This document shows positions 16,893-26,152 of a stretch of DNA of 64,000 bases, one piece after another. Every line of letters begins with the position of its first letter. Within the stretch, counting starts at the first letter, position 1. The notes beneath the pieces were generated by a model, which worked only from the letters and a program-made list of their open reading frames with translations, made no database searches and was not told where the DNA came from. Origin of the DNA: Mesorhizobium ciceri WSM4083 (lineage in GTDB: Bacteria > Pseudomonadota > Alphaproteobacteria > Rhizobiales > Rhizobiaceae); the NCBI RefSeq assembly GCF_000519305.1, contig NZ_KI912610.1, positions 1,470,368 through 1,534,367 on the forward strand, in the 5' to 3' direction. The translations under genes and the position numbers were made by a program.

Positions 16893-17714
16893 TCAGCTGA
16901 GGCCGAGCACGTCCCGCATCGAATACAGTCCCGGCTTCTTGCCGCGCCCCCACAAGGCGGCCTTGACGCCGCCGCGGGCGAAGATGGCGCGGTCCTCTGC
17001 ATGGTGGGCAAGCGTGATGCGCTCGCCGGTCCCGGCCAGCAGCACGCTGTGGTCGCCGACCACCGAGCCGCCGCGCAGCGTGGCAAAGCCGATCGAGCCC
17101 GTCTTGCGCACCCCGGTGTGGCCGTCGCGGACGCGTACGTCATTGCCTGAAAGCTCGATACCACGCCCGGCGGCGGCGGCTTCACCCAGCAGCAGCGCCG
17201 TGCCCGATGGCGCGTCGACCTTGTGCTTGTGGTGCATTTCGAGGATCTCGATGTCGAAATCGTCGGCATCGAGCGCGCGCGCCGCCTGTTCGACCAGCAC
17301 CGCCAGCAGATTAACGCCGAGGCTCATATTGCCCGACTTGACGATGGTCGCATGGCGCGCCGCCGCAGCTATTTTCGCGTTATCGTCGGCTGAACAGCCC
17401 GTCGTGCCGATGACATGGACGATGCGCGCCTGCGCCGCGTAGCCGGCGAATTCGACCGTCGAAGCAGGCGTGGTGAAATCGAGCACGCCGTCTGCCTTGG
17501 CGAAGACCGGCAGCGGGTCGTCACCGATCGGCACATTAATGATGCCGATGCCCGCCAGTTCGCCGGCATCCTTACCCAGATGCGGCGAATCCGCCCGCTC
17601 GACCGCGCCGATAACTCGAGCGCCTGATATAGAGTGGATGGCACGGATCAGCGTCTGGCCCATGCGGCCGGCAGCGCCCACCACCACAAGGCCCATATCG
17701 CTTGCTTCGCTCAT
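16893..17714 (-). CDS. dapB: 4-hydroxy-tetrahydrodipicolinate reductase
   Basis: A 273-residue DapB, the NAD(P)H-dependent reductase of the lysine/diaminopimelate pathway in the cytoplasm. VVGAAGRMGQ (residues 11-20) is the nucleotide-binding loop, GTTGCS carries the family's GTTG, and EMHHKHKVDAPSGTA (about 158-172) holds the catalytic His and Lys and substrate-binding residues. The length is typical. Its ATG overlaps the stop of the upstream ABC exporter by four bases, so translation is coupled. Order and strand (glk, ABC exporter, dapB, gpmA) are common in Rhizobiales. Confidence 0.96.
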   Translation of the reverse strand: MSEASDMGLVVVGAAGRMGQTLIRAIHSISGARVIGAVERADSPHLGKDAGELAGIGIINVPIGDDPLPVFAKADGVLDFTTPASTVEFAGYAAQARIVHVIGTTGCSADDNAKIAAAARHATIVKSGNMSLGVNLLAVLVEQAARALDADDFDIEILEMHHKHKVDAPSGTALLLGEAAAAGRGIELSGNDVRVRDGHTGVRKTGSIGFATLRGGSVVGDHSVLLAGTGERITLAHHAEDRAIFARGGVKAALWGRGKKPGLYSMRDVLGLS

Positions 17715-19570
17715 GTGCTCCTCACAGCAGTCTTCTTCGCACGCGTGGCCCGGACCGGAGTTTGGATCGGCTTGCTGTCATCGACAAGCCCCAGCCCCTT
17801 CTTGCCCTGGATGCGGTGGAAGCGGGAATAGATGCTGTCCGGGTCGGCCATCAGCGTCGCATGGGTGCCTTCCTCGACCAACCGGCCCTCTTCCAGCACG
17901 ATGATGTGGTCGGCATTGACCACCGTCGATAGCCTATGCGCTATGACGATGGTCGTGCGGCCTTGCATGACCTGGGTCAGCGCTTCCTGGACGCGCGCCT
18001 CCGCCTCGTTGTCGAGCGCCGATGTCGCCTCGTCGAGCAGCAGGATCGGTGCCTGGCGCACGATGGCGCGGGCGATCGAGACGCGCTGGCGCTGGCCGCC
18101 GGAAAGGGTCGAGCCGCCTTCGCCGACCGGCGTGTCGTAACCTTGCGGCTGCTGGCGGATGAACTCGTCGGCTGCCGCCTGTTTCGCCGCCTGCTCGATC
18201 TCGGCGTCCGTGGCCGAGAGACGGCCGTAGCGGATGTTGTCGCGGATCGTGCCCTCGAACAGATAGGGCGCCTGCGCCACATAGGCGATCGACTGCCGCA
18301 GCGAATGCTTGGTTACCTTCGAGATGTCCTGGCCATCGACCTCGATGCTGCCCCGGTCGACGTCGTAGAAGCGCTGCAAGAGCGCCACCAGCGTCGATTT
18401 GCCGGCGCCCGACGCACCGACTATCGCCGTCACCTTGCCGGCGGCGGCGGTAAAGCTCAGATCCCTCAGCACCGGCATGTCGGCGCTGTAGCCGAACGTC
18501 ACATTGTCGAAACGCACCTCGCCGGTGGTGATCCTGGCCTCGACGGCATCGGGCGCGTCGCCCTGTTTCGGCTCTAGGTCGAGCAACTCGTAGATCATGC
18601 GCGCGTTGACCAGGGCGCGTTCCATGCCCACCTGTGTGCGCGCCAAGCGTCTTGCCGGATCGTAGGCCATGATCAGCGCGGTGATGAAGGAGAAAACCGC
18701 GCCCGGCGGCTGCCCAAGATACAGCGCCCGGTAGCCGGAATAGGCAAGCACGGAGGTGATGGCGAGACCGCCCAGAATCTCGGAAATCGGCGACAGCCGC
18801 TCCGAGACGCGGGCGATCTTGTTGTTACGCTGCTCGGCAGTGTCCGCCATGATGCCGATGCGGCGCGCCAGCTCGGCCTCCAAGGTGAAGGCCTTGACGA
18901 TGGCGATGCCTTGCGTGGCCTCCTGCACGGACCCGTTCAGCTGCGAATTGATCAGGACGGATTCCCGGTTGATACGCCGCAGTCGGCGGGTGATGTAGAC
19001 GACGGCCCAGATCAGTGGAGGGCCGATCAGCAGCGAGCTGAGCGACAACACCGGATCCTGGTAGATCATCACGCCGACGAGAGCGATCAGCGTGACCGCG
19101 TCGCGGCTGATGGAGGTCAGTGTCAGCGACAGCAGATCGCGAACGCCGCCGACATTCTCGCTGACCTGTGCCGCCAGCCGACCGGAACGCGTATCATTGA
19201 AGAAGTTGACGCCGAGCTTCATCAGATGGTCGAAGCTGCGCTTCTGGTAGCGCGCGACCAGATTGTTGCCGATACTGGCCAATGCGACTGCTTGGCCGTA
19301 ACCGGCGAAGCCGCGCAGCAAGGAGGCTCCCATGAAACCGGCGCAGATCAACCAGAGCATATCGCCGCGTCGTTCGTAGAAGATCTGGTTGATCATCGGG
19401 GCCATGATCCACGCCGTGAAGGCAGTGGTGCCGGAAACGATCAGCAGGCAGGTGACGGCGACTACATAGGTCCAGCGATACTCGTTGCCGTTTTCAGCGA
19501 GGATGCGGCGGAGCACCGCTGTGACCTCGCCGGGCAGGGCTTTTTGTTTGTTTGGAGCTTGAAGTGTCAA
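17711..19570 (-). CDS. MsbA-like ABC exporter (fused membrane and ATPase domains)
   Basis: A 619-residue half-transporter. Residues about 30-330 form an ABC exporter membrane domain of six helices (the first is VVAVTCLLIVSGTTAFTAWI). The ATPase domain follows with Walker A GASGAGKST, signature LSGGQRQRVSIARAI, Walker B ILLLDEATSALD and H-loop AHRLST. It should act as a homodimer in the inner membrane. MsbA-type proteins flip lipid A-core or export lipids and drugs, and the substrate here is not determined by sequence. The C-terminus ends in a basic tail (RATRAKKTAVRST). It precedes dapB with a 4-base overlap, an unusual coupling of an exporter with lysine synthesis that is probably only positional. 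Confidence 0.92.
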   Translation of the reverse strand: MTLQAPNKQKALPGEVTAVLRRILAENGNEYRWTYVVAVTCLLIVSGTTAFTAWIMAPMINQIFYERRGDMLWLICAGFMGASLLRGFAGYGQAVALASIGNNLVARYQKRSFDHLMKLGVNFFNDTRSGRLAAQVSENVGGVRDLLSLTLTSISRDAVTLIALVGVMIYQDPVLSLSSLLIGPPLIWAVVYITRRLRRINRESVLINSQLNGSVQEATQGIAIVKAFTLEAELARRIGIMADTAEQRNNKIARVSERLSPISEILGGLAITSVLAYSGYRALYLGQPPGAVFSFITALIMAYDPARRLARTQVGMERALVNARMIYELLDLEPKQGDAPDAVEARITTGEVRFDNVTFGYSADMPVLRDLSFTAAAGKVTAIVGASGAGKSTLVALLQRFYDVDRGSIEVDGQDISKVTKHSLRQSIAYVAQAPYLFEGTIRDNIRYGRLSATDAEIEQAAKQAAADEFIRQQPQGYDTPVGEGGSTLSGGQRQRVSIARAIVRQAPILLLDEATSALDNEAEARVQEALTQVMQGRTTIVIAHRLSTVVNADHIIVLEEGRLVEEGTHATLMADPDSIYSRFHRIQGKKGLGLVDDSKPIQTPVRATRAKKTAVRST

Positions 19571-19731
19571 ATCGGGAGCGCTTTGTGGTTTTCCGCCTCG
19601 TGGGACCGGGGCTGCAAATTCGGCACCCCTCTTAACGCCCTGCGGCCTGATTGCCTATGCCCGCACCTGATTAACTTCGTCGCGGGGCTTTAGCGCGTCT
19701 GCGGTCTCCCATGGGGCTCTGCCGCAGAAAA

Positions 19732-20757
19732 CTAGGCCTGCCAGCGCCGGCCCTCGGTCTGGACACCGAACAGCGAGGGGTTCCTGGCATAGGCGGCAAG
19801 GCCCAGAAGTGCGGCCAGCGGGTGGGTGATGACGTACACGGGCATGGTGCGCATCATCGCGCTGTGCGGCGCCTTGTCCTCGAAAGCGGCGCGGAAATTG
19901 CCGGCTTTCAGCGCCGGCACGATCTTCTGCGCGATGCCACCGGTGAGGAACACGCCGCCGCGGCTCATGAAAACCAGAGCAAGGTCGCCTGCGGTGCGGC
20001 CAAGGCAGGTGACGAAGATCTCCAGCGCTTCCTCGGCAACCGGATCGGTTTTCGCAAGTGCCGCGGCAGTGATCTCGGCCGGCGTGGTGAAGGGCGACGG
20101 CTTTCCGTCTGCCTTGGCGACCGCCCGATAGACATTGACCAGACCGCGCCCGCACAGGATCTGCTCGCCCGAAATGCGGCCCTCCAGCTTCTCGATATGC
20201 GGAAAAACCTCGAAATCTCGCGGCGTGCGCGGGCCGATGTCCATATGACCGCCCTCGCCGGGCACCGGTATCCAGTGGTGCAGCGCATGGACCAGCCCGG
20301 CAACGCCGAGCCCGGTTCCGGGGCCGAGCACGACGCGCCCGGCACTGGGCTCCGGCGTGCCGCCGCCGATCTTTTCCATGTGCTCCTCGCCGAGCGCGAC
20401 GACGGCCAGCGCCTGCGCCTCGAAATCGTTGAGCACGACGATGTCGCTCAGGCCGAGGCTGGCGAACATTTTTCTCGGCTTGACGATCCAGGGGCAGTTG
20501 GTCAGCTCGATCTCGTCGCCGTCGACCGGACCGGCCACCGCCAGCACCGCTGAATTGGGACGCACCGACGAGCGGTCGAGCACGGCCGCCTGGATCGCCT
20601 CGTCGATGGTGTTGTAGTTCGCCGTCTGGACGATGGTCGGCTCGCCGGCCTCGGAATTGGCGTCGAGCACGATCGAAAAGCGCGCATTGGTGCCGCCGAT
20701 GTCGCCGATAAGGATCGGAAACCGCAACAAAGTATCGTCGTCGCCTGTGCCTGGCAT
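19732..20757 (-). CDS. glk: Glucokinase
   Basis: A 341-residue bacterial glucokinase that phosphorylates glucose with ATP to glucose-6-phosphate. The N-terminal ATP phosphate loop GDIGGTNARF is at about 18-27, the glucose-binding LNDFEA at about 108-113 and the LGPGTGLG nucleotide segment near 145. EGGH and the C-terminal GGVFLTGGIA complete the ASKHA fold. The length is slightly above the E. coli enzyme (321). The gene is separated by 161 bp from the downstream exporter and has no obvious operon partner. The start ATG 20757 places the loop at the expected distance. Confidence 0.95.
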   Translation of the reverse strand: MPGTGDDDTLLRFPILIGDIGGTNARFSIVLDANSEAGEPTIVQTANYNTIDEAIQAAVLDRSSVRPNSAVLAVAGPVDGDEIELTNCPWIVKPRKMFASLGLSDIVVLNDFEAQALAVVALGEEHMEKIGGGTPEPSAGRVVLGPGTGLGVAGLVHALHHWIPVPGEGGHMDIGPRTPRDFEVFPHIEKLEGRISGEQILCGRGLVNVYRAVAKADGKPSPFTTPAEITAAALAKTDPVAEEALEIFVTCLGRTAGDLALVFMSRGGVFLTGGIAQKIVPALKAGNFRAAFEDKAPHSAMMRTMPVYVITHPLAALLGLAAYARNPSLFGVQTEGRRWQA

Positions 20758-20939
20758 GCTCTCGTCCGTCTCCGGCGCCCCGACGGCATCTAGCCGTTCT
20801 TCCGTTGACTAGCGCATGGGTTTGAAAAGGGAAACGGTTTTCGACCCCGGCGGCACGCTGAGGCCGGCTCTGCGGCCAAACCGCCACGGTTTCGCAAAAT
20901 GAGGCCTGAACCGATTGAGCCCGCCTTGAGCCGTGACCG

Positions 20940-22028
20940 TCAGTTTCCTGGCGGCCGCGGTCGCGGCAGCGGCACGCCGATCTCGGGGGTCGCCGTGAAG
21001 GCGTTCACCGTGCTTGGCAAGCCGGCGGTGGCCGGGGTAGCGGGCAATGACGGCGCTTCGGGTTCGGGCGCGGCAGCCGCGACCGGCACGCCGCCGCCAT
21101 GGTAGGTCGCCGCCTCGGCCGACGACGGCCCCGGTGCGTCGAGCACGGCGCGGCACTCGCTCGGCAGGTTCGCCATCGTCATCAGGTCGCGCGCCTTGGG
21201 CGCATCCGGGTTCTTGTTGGGCCGCCACGGCTCCTGCGTAAACCACCAGGCCAGCGGCTTGCCGCAACCGTCATCGTCCGGCGTCGCTTCCTGTGCCTTG
21301 CAGCCGGGCGATCCCGGCTGGCAGCCGATGCGCATGTGGAAATGATAGTCGTGGCCCCAGAATGGCCTGACCTTGCGCAGCCAGAAGCGGTCGCCCCTGA
21401 CGGTGTCGCAGAGCTTCTTCTTGATGCCCGGATTGACCAGGATGCGCTCGACCTGGCTGTAGCTCGCCGCCCGCTTCAGAAGCCTTGTGTGCGCCGGCGT
21501 CCACAGCGCGTCCTTCACCAGATGAGTCTTCTCATCGACCATCAAGGTGGCGCTCATCGATTCGCGCTGCGCCATCGACAGCGAGCGGCTGGGCATCGGC
21601 GTCAGCCAGATGTCGGCGTCGAGCCCGATCTGGTGCGAGGCATGTCCGGTCAGCATCGGGCCGCCACGCGGCTGCGAAATGTCGCCGATCAGCAGGCCTG
21701 GCCAACCATCGGCTGCGGCATCGCGCGACAATTTTTCGACTACCGCGATCATCGCCGGATGGCCCCAGCGACGGTTGCGCGAAGGCCGCATCACCTGCCA
21801 GGTCGGACCGTCCATGGGAATGGCGACGCCGCCGGCAAAACAGCCCTTGGAATAGAATCCGATCGACTGCGCCGCGGTCGCGGCCGGCAGTTTCTTGGCG
21901 CCGAACAGGTCTTTTGCGCGTTCTTCGGCGCTCACCGGCTGAACGGCGAAACCGACCAGGGCAAGCAGGCCAAGCGCGGCTGCCAGCAGGGGCATTTTGC
22001 CGAGAGACGGCCGTATCGGTGTTTTCAT
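20940..22028 (-). CDS. mepA: Penicillin-insensitive murein endopeptidase
   Basis: A 362-residue LAS-family zinc endopeptidase that cuts D-alanyl-meso-diaminopimelyl cross-links in peptidoglycan. A signal peptide (MKTPIRPSLGKMPLLAAALG, cleavage near VSA-EE) directs it to the periplasm. Zinc and catalytic residues are in HASHQIGLDADIW (His and Asp) and HDYHFHMRIGC (His). Conserved cysteines are present. The proline/alanine-rich C-terminal tail of about 80 residues extends past the catalytic domain. ATG 22028 follows a GGGG run; an ATG seven codons upstream is possible. It stands alone. Confidence 0.94.
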   Translation of the reverse strand: MKTPIRPSLGKMPLLAAALGLLALVGFAVQPVSAEERAKDLFGAKKLPAATAAQSIGFYSKGCFAGGVAIPMDGPTWQVMRPSRNRRWGHPAMIAVVEKLSRDAAADGWPGLLIGDISQPRGGPMLTGHASHQIGLDADIWLTPMPSRSLSMAQRESMSATLMVDEKTHLVKDALWTPAHTRLLKRAASYSQVERILVNPGIKKKLCDTVRGDRFWLRKVRPFWGHDYHFHMRIGCQPGSPGCKAQEATPDDDGCGKPLAWWFTQEPWRPNKNPDAPKARDLMTMANLPSECRAVLDAPGPSSAEAATYHGGGVPVAAAAPEPEAPSLPATPATAGLPSTVNAFTATPEIGVPLPRPRPPGN

Positions 22029-22093
22029 GAAACCGGATCCCCACCGCAATCCAAGGCCGAATCATAGCACGCAAAGCACGACGCTTCGATCGC

Positions 22094-22125
22094 TAGAGCG
22101 GTTCACCGAAACGGTGAACTGCTCT
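22094..22125. repeat. Short palindrome AGAGCGGTTCACCG
   Basis: A 32-bp imperfect palindrome, AGAGCGGTTCACCG-AAA-CGGTGAACTGCTCT, broken at one pair. It lies between mepA (start) and the RPE-like repeat at 22138-22185, so the two make a composite. Location downstream of the SDR gene allows it to act as a stem-loop at a transcript end. Confidence 0.65.
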
Positions 22126-22137
22126 ATCTCTGTTTTG

Positions 22138-22185
22138 ACGCAATCCCGGACGGAAAACCGTGTCACACTTTTCCTGGAATTGCTT
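22138..22185. repeat. RPE-like palindromic repeat, copy 2
   Basis: About 48 bp, in reverse orientation to the copy at 16816-16862: ACGCAATCCCGGACGG, then AAAACCGTGTCACACTTTTC and CTGGAATTGC. Only a few positions differ from copy 1. It abuts the stop codon of the SDR gene, so it probably forms the 3' end hairpin of that transcript. Confidence 0.8.
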
Positions 22186-23085
22186 TTAGCGCTTCATCGG
22201 GCTGCGCGCCTCGCCGTCGCGCCAGCCGCCGCTTGCCCACATGTGGTCGAAGGCGGCGCGGTAGTCCGGAAAGCGAAAACGATAGCCCGTCGCCTTGATC
22301 GCTGCATTGCCGACACGCTTGTTCTCGCCATAGAAGGACCGCGCCATGGGCGAAAGTTGGGCGGCGTCGAAGGGAATTTCGGGCGGCGGTTCGATACCCA
22401 TCAATGAAGCGGCATAGGCGACGACATCCTGCGGCGGCGCCGGCAGGTCATCGGTGACGTTGAAGATGCCACCTGTATTGCCATTGATAAGCTGCCACAG
22501 GGCGCCTGCAATGTCGTCGCAATGGATGCGGTTGAACACCTGGTCCGGCTTTACCAGCCGCCTTGCAGTGCCATTTTCCAGATTGACCAGGGCGTTGCGG
22601 CCCGGCCCGTAAATGCCGGAGAGGCGCAGGATCGCCACTGGCCGGCCGATGTCCGTGCCCAATTGCAGCCAATCCTGTTCGGCCGCCACCCGCATCACCG
22701 AGCGCTTCGACACAGGGCGGCATTCGGCGGTTTCATCGACCCAGGCGCCGTCATAATTGCCGTAGACGCCGACGGTGGAGAGATAGCCGATCCATTCCAG
22801 CGCTGGCATTTGAGCGATCGTTTTTCGCGCGGCATTCAGAACGGGATCGCCGGCCTCTTCCGGGGCGACCGAAATCAGCAGATGCGTTGTTTTTCCCAAT
22901 ATATCATCGATTTCGTCGGTCATCGCGCCGTCGAACAGCAGCGGCGCGATGCCGGCCTGCCGTAGCGTCTCGAATTTTTCCGGCGAGCGTGTCGTGCCGA
23001 AGATCGTCGCGGCGCCTATGTTAGCCCGAGCAAAAGCCTTGCCGGAATAGCCGGCGCCGAAGATGAAGATCTGCTTTTCGCTCAT
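22186..23085 (-). CDS. Atypical SDR / NAD-dependent epimerase-like protein
   Basis: A 299-residue Rossmann protein. IFIFGAGYSGKAFA (residues 6-19) is an NAD(P)-binding GxGxxG-type loop. YLSTVGVYG near 108 has a Ser/Tyr pattern resembling the SDR active site, but the YxxxK pair is not clear, so it is an atypical SDR and its reaction is unknown. ATG 23085 overlaps the stop of the upstream queG by four bases. The gene therefore lies third in the run gst-queG-SDR, with overlaps throughout, and is probably cotranscribed. An upstream open reading extension belongs to queG in another frame. Confidence 0.88.
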   Translation of the reverse strand: MSEKQIFIFGAGYSGKAFARANIGAATIFGTTRSPEKFETLRQAGIAPLLFDGAMTDEIDDILGKTTHLLISVAPEEAGDPVLNAARKTIAQMPALEWIGYLSTVGVYGNYDGAWVDETAECRPVSKRSVMRVAAEQDWLQLGTDIGRPVAILRLSGIYGPGRNALVNLENGTARRLVKPDQVFNRIHCDDIAGALWQLINGNTGGIFNVTDDLPAPPQDVVAYAASLMGIEPPPEIPFDAAQLSPMARSFYGENKRVGNAAIKATGYRFRFPDYRAAFDHMWASGGWRDGEARSPMKR

Positions 23086-24236
23086 GCATTCGCCCTGGTT
23101 GGTCGCGCCAGACGCCATTCGTCGCGCACGGCTTCGTCGCTCTCGGTTTTCAGGCCGATGGCTGCCTTTTCTGAATATTCGGCATCGGACACCAGCCGCG
23201 CCAGCGCCCATATTGCCGCGCCCCGCACCAGCGGCGACGGATCGCCGAGCAGCGTACGCACCGCGCCAGACAGCGACGCTTCGCCGGAATTGCCGGCGGC
23301 GATCAATACGTTGCGGACAAAACGATCGCGGCCGATGCGTTTTATCGGCGAACCGGAGAAGAAAGCGCGGAAGGCCGCGTCATCGAGACCCAAAAGGTCG
23401 GCGAGCGGCGGCTCGCGCAAATCATCGCGAGCGGCGAGTTTTGCTTCGGAAGCCGCACTGGCGAATTTGTTCCACGGGCATGCGGCAAGACAATCGTCGC
23501 AGCCATAGATGCGGTTGCCGATCTTTTCGCGGAATTCGTGCGGAATCGGCCCCTTGTTCTCGATGGTGAGATAGGAAATGCAGCGCCGCGCATCGAGCCG
23601 GTAGGGCTGCGGAAAAGCATCGGTCGGGCACGCGTCGAGGCAGGCGCGGCAGGAGCCGCAATGGTCGATCTCGGCGCGGTCGGGCACGAGTTCGGCGGTG
23701 GTGAAGATGGTGCCGAGGAACAGCCAGGAGCCGTGTTCGCGGCTGATCAGATTGGTGTGCTTGCCTTGCCAGCCGAGCCCGGCGGCCTCGGCCAGCGGCT
23801 TTTCCATCACCGGCGCAGTGTCGACGAACACCTTCACATCGCCGCCGGCGCGCGCCACGAGCTTGCCGGCGATCTCCTTCAGCCGTCCCTTCATCACATC
23901 GTGATAGTCGCGGTTTTGAGCATAGACCGAGATGGCGGCGCGGTCGCGGCTGGCCAGCACGCCGCGCGGATCATGACCGGGGCCGTAGTTCATCGCCAGC
24001 ACGACGATCGAGCGCACCTGCGGCCAGAGGGCCGTTGGTTCACTGCGGCGTTGAAGCGTCTCGGCGATCCAGTCCATCGAGCCGTGAAAGCCGTCGGCGA
24101 CGAATTCGGCCAGGCGCGCCGGCGCCAGCGGGATCGCATCGGGGGAGGTGACGGCGACGGCATCGAAGCCGGCGCGCTGCGCCTCCGCGTCGATCAGCGC
24201 GCGCAGTTTTGCGGGGTCAGAAGTCGAGGTCCGCAT
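23082..24236 (-). CDS. queG: Epoxyqueuosine reductase
   Basis: A 384-residue QueG, the cobalamin-dependent [4Fe-4S] enzyme that reduces epoxyqueuosine to queuosine in tRNA. Two ferredoxin-type motifs are present: CGSCRACLDACP and the second set CDDCLAACPW. The conserved MNYGPGHDPRG region lies near residue 80. A C-terminal HEAT-like segment (VRTLLGDPSPLVRGAAIWAL) is also typical. The gene overlaps gst by 20 bases and the SDR by four. No other queuosine gene lies in the window. Confidence 0.95.
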   Translation of the reverse strand: MRTSTSDPAKLRALIDAEAQRAGFDAVAVTSPDAIPLAPARLAEFVADGFHGSMDWIAETLQRRSEPTALWPQVRSIVVLAMNYGPGHDPRGVLASRDRAAISVYAQNRDYHDVMKGRLKEIAGKLVARAGGDVKVFVDTAPVMEKPLAEAAGLGWQGKHTNLISREHGSWLFLGTIFTTAELVPDRAEIDHCGSCRACLDACPTDAFPQPYRLDARRCISYLTIENKGPIPHEFREKIGNRIYGCDDCLAACPWNKFASAASEAKLAARDDLREPPLADLLGLDDAAFRAFFSGSPIKRIGRDRFVRNVLIAAGNSGEASLSGAVRTLLGDPSPLVRGAAIWALARLVSDAEYSEKAAIGLKTESDEAVRDEWRLARPTRANA

Positions 24237-24909
24237 AATGCGACACCGGTGACAGGCCGCGCACCCGGTCGGTCAAGAGCGGCCGGAAGGATGGCCGCGA
24301 CTTGACCCGCGTGTACCATTCGCGTGCAGCGCTGTGCTCGCGCCAGTCGATCTCGCCGAGATAATCGAGCACCGACAGCGTCGCCGCGGCCGCGAGATCG
24401 GCATAGGTGACCCTCGAGCCAGCCAGCCAATGGCGGGTGCCAGCCAGCCAGTTGGTGTATTTCATGTGCTGGCGGATGTTGGCGCGCGCGGCACGGATCG
24501 CGCCCGAATCGGGCGAGCCGCCGCCAGCCGTTTCCGGCATGACCGGCTTCAGCACGCGCTCGCGCACCAGATGGCGGGTGACTTCGCTTTCAGCCTTGTT
24601 GAGGTACCAGTCGATCAGCCGGCGGATTTCGGCGCGCTGCATCGGGTCTTCGGCGAACAACCGCTTGTCGCGCTTCAGCACACCGCGCGTTTCATCGAGA
24701 TACTCGGCGATGACCGTCGCCCCGACGATCGGCACGTCGCCTTCGGCCAGCAGGATCGGCAGCGTTCCGGCCGGGTTCAGCGCCAGGAACTCTTTGCGCC
24801 GGGTCCACGGCTTTTCCTCGATCAAAGCCAGCTCCTCGCCATACTCGCCGAATGCGAGGCGGACGAAGCGACAGGTGGCGAACATGGGATGGTGGAAAAG
24901 CGTCAGCAT
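24217..24909 (-). CDS. Glutathione S-transferase family protein
   Basis: A 230-residue GST. The N-terminal thioredoxin-like domain has PMFATCRFVRLAFGEYGEE, then LNPAGTLPIL with the cis-Pro, and the GATVIAEYLDET glutathione-binding turn. The C-terminal helical domain follows. The substrate is unknown. It heads the gst-queG-SDR cluster and overlaps queG by 20 bases. The start ATG 24909 leaves 160 bp to the divergent uppP gene, where a shared promoter region must lie. Confidence 0.9.
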   Translation of the reverse strand: MLTLFHHPMFATCRFVRLAFGEYGEELALIEEKPWTRRKEFLALNPAGTLPILLAEGDVPIVGATVIAEYLDETRGVLKRDKRLFAEDPMQRAEIRRLIDWYLNKAESEVTRHLVRERVLKPVMPETAGGGSPDSGAIRAARANIRQHMKYTNWLAGTRHWLAGSRVTYADLAAAATLSVLDYLGEIDWREHSAAREWYTRVKSRPSFRPLLTDRVRGLSPVSHYADLDF

Positions 24910-25069
24910 GGTTCCGCGATGATAAAGCGCACTGGCGAATCGCAGGGCGCACCGGTAAGTCTTGGCCGCCCGGCTAGCGGGCCGTCAGGGTGTTGCGACC
25001 TATAGGGGGACTTCAACGCCATGACAAGCAAGCCCTTCTGTCAGCCGTCATGCCAATGCCGAGGTAGCC

Positions 25070-25876
25070 ATGGAAAGCCAGACCATCGTCGAAGCCCTGC
25101 TGCTTGGCCTGCTGGAGGGGTTGACCGAGTTCATCCCGGTGTCGTCGACCGGCCATATTCTGCTTGCAGGTCATTTCCTCGGCTTCCATTCGACCGGCAA
25201 GGCCTTCGAGATCCTGATCCAGCTCGGCGCCATCCTGGCGATCCTCAGCGTCTATTTCCGCCGCCTGTGGAAGATGCTGCTCGACCTGCCGCATGACCGG
25301 CTGACGCGGCATTTCGCCATCGGCATCCTGATCGCCTTCCTGCCGGCGGCGATCATCGGCGCGCTGGCGCATGATTTCATCAAGACGGTGCTGTTCGAAT
25401 CGCCAAGACTGATCTGCATCATGCTGATCATCGGCGGCGTCGTGCTGCTGGCGGTGGACCGCATGAACCTCAAGCCGGTCTACCGCGATGTCGAGCGCTT
25501 CCCGACCCGGCTTTACCTGCAGATCGGGCTTTTCCAGTGCCTGTCGCTCATTCCCGGCACATCGCGTTCGGGCTCGACCATCGTCGGCGCCCTGCTTTTG
25601 GGCGTCGACAAGCGCGCGGCCGCTGAATTTTCCTTTTTCCTTGCAATTCCGACCATGGTCGGCGCCTTCGCCTTCGACCTGTTCAAGAACCGCAACGTGC
25701 TGAGCAGTGCCGACCTGCCGATCATCGCCGTCGGCTTCGTCGCCGCCTTCGTCACGGCGCTCATCGTCGTGCGCTTCCTGCTCGATTACGTCTCGCGCAA
25801 CGGCTACTCGCTGTTCGGCTGGTGGCGGCTGGTGGTGGGCGGTGTCGGCTTGGTGGCGTTGATGATCTGGGGGTGA
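25070..25876 (+). CDS. uppP: Undecaprenyl-diphosphate phosphatase
   Basis: A 268-residue integral membrane protein (BacA/UppP) that dephosphorylates undecaprenyl diphosphate to recycle the lipid carrier of cell-wall synthesis. The two conserved active-site segments are present: EGLTEFIPVSSTGH (residues 16-29) and PGTSRSGSTI (about 162-171). Several hydrophobic helices separate them. GAGG lies shortly before ATG 25070. The stop is followed within about 30 bp by a large palindromic repeat. Confidence 0.96.
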   Translation: MESQTIVEALLLGLLEGLTEFIPVSSTGHILLAGHFLGFHSTGKAFEILIQLGAILAILSVYFRRLWKMLLDLPHDRLTRHFAIGILIAFLPAAIIGALAHDFIKTVLFESPRLICIMLIIGGVVLLAVDRMNLKPVYRDVERFPTRLYLQIGLFQCLSLIPGTSRSGSTIVGALLLGVDKRAAAEFSFFLAIPTMVGAFAFDLFKNRNVLSSADLPIIAVGFVAAFVTALIVVRFLLDYVSRNGYSLFGWWRLVVGGVGLVALMIWG

Positions 25877-25905
25877 GGAGTGATCCGCGTAGCGGCCCTC
25901 ACGCT

Positions 25906-26134
25906 TCGTCATCCACGGGCGGAGCAAGGAGCGTAGCGACGCAGCGCAGACCCGAGGATCCATGCCGTGACGTGGATCGGAGGGTTCGGCGATCGAGAAT
26001 AGCCATCGCCAAGCTCGCCAAATCCGGCGAAAAGTCTCCCAATTCCTGCACCGTAGAGGCGCTTAGAGGTCGCGGCATGGATCCTCGGGTCTCCGCGACG
26101 GAGCTTCGCTCCTGCTCCGCCCGTGGATGACGAA
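25906..26134. repeat. Large palindromic repeat element (long arms), copy 1
   Basis: Between uppP and yraN two arms of about 64 bp (25907-25970 and 26071-26133) are inverted repeats: TCGTCATCCACGGGCGGAGC on the left matches GCTCCGCCCGTGGATGACGA on the right, and GACCCGAGGATCCATGCCGT pairs with CGGCATGGATCCTCGGGTC. A 100-bp centre includes GCACCGTAG. An outer GGCCCTC/GAGGGCC pair extends the symmetry. A second copy, in reverse orientation, is at 29980-30242. Confidence 0.85.
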
Positions 26135-26152
26135 TGAAGGAGGGCCGCTCCC

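Noticed and set aside
15406..17442. 678-codon plus-strand frame crossing tRNA-Leu and gpmA
   Set aside because: It runs through a tRNA and two minus-strand genes, so it cannot be a gene.
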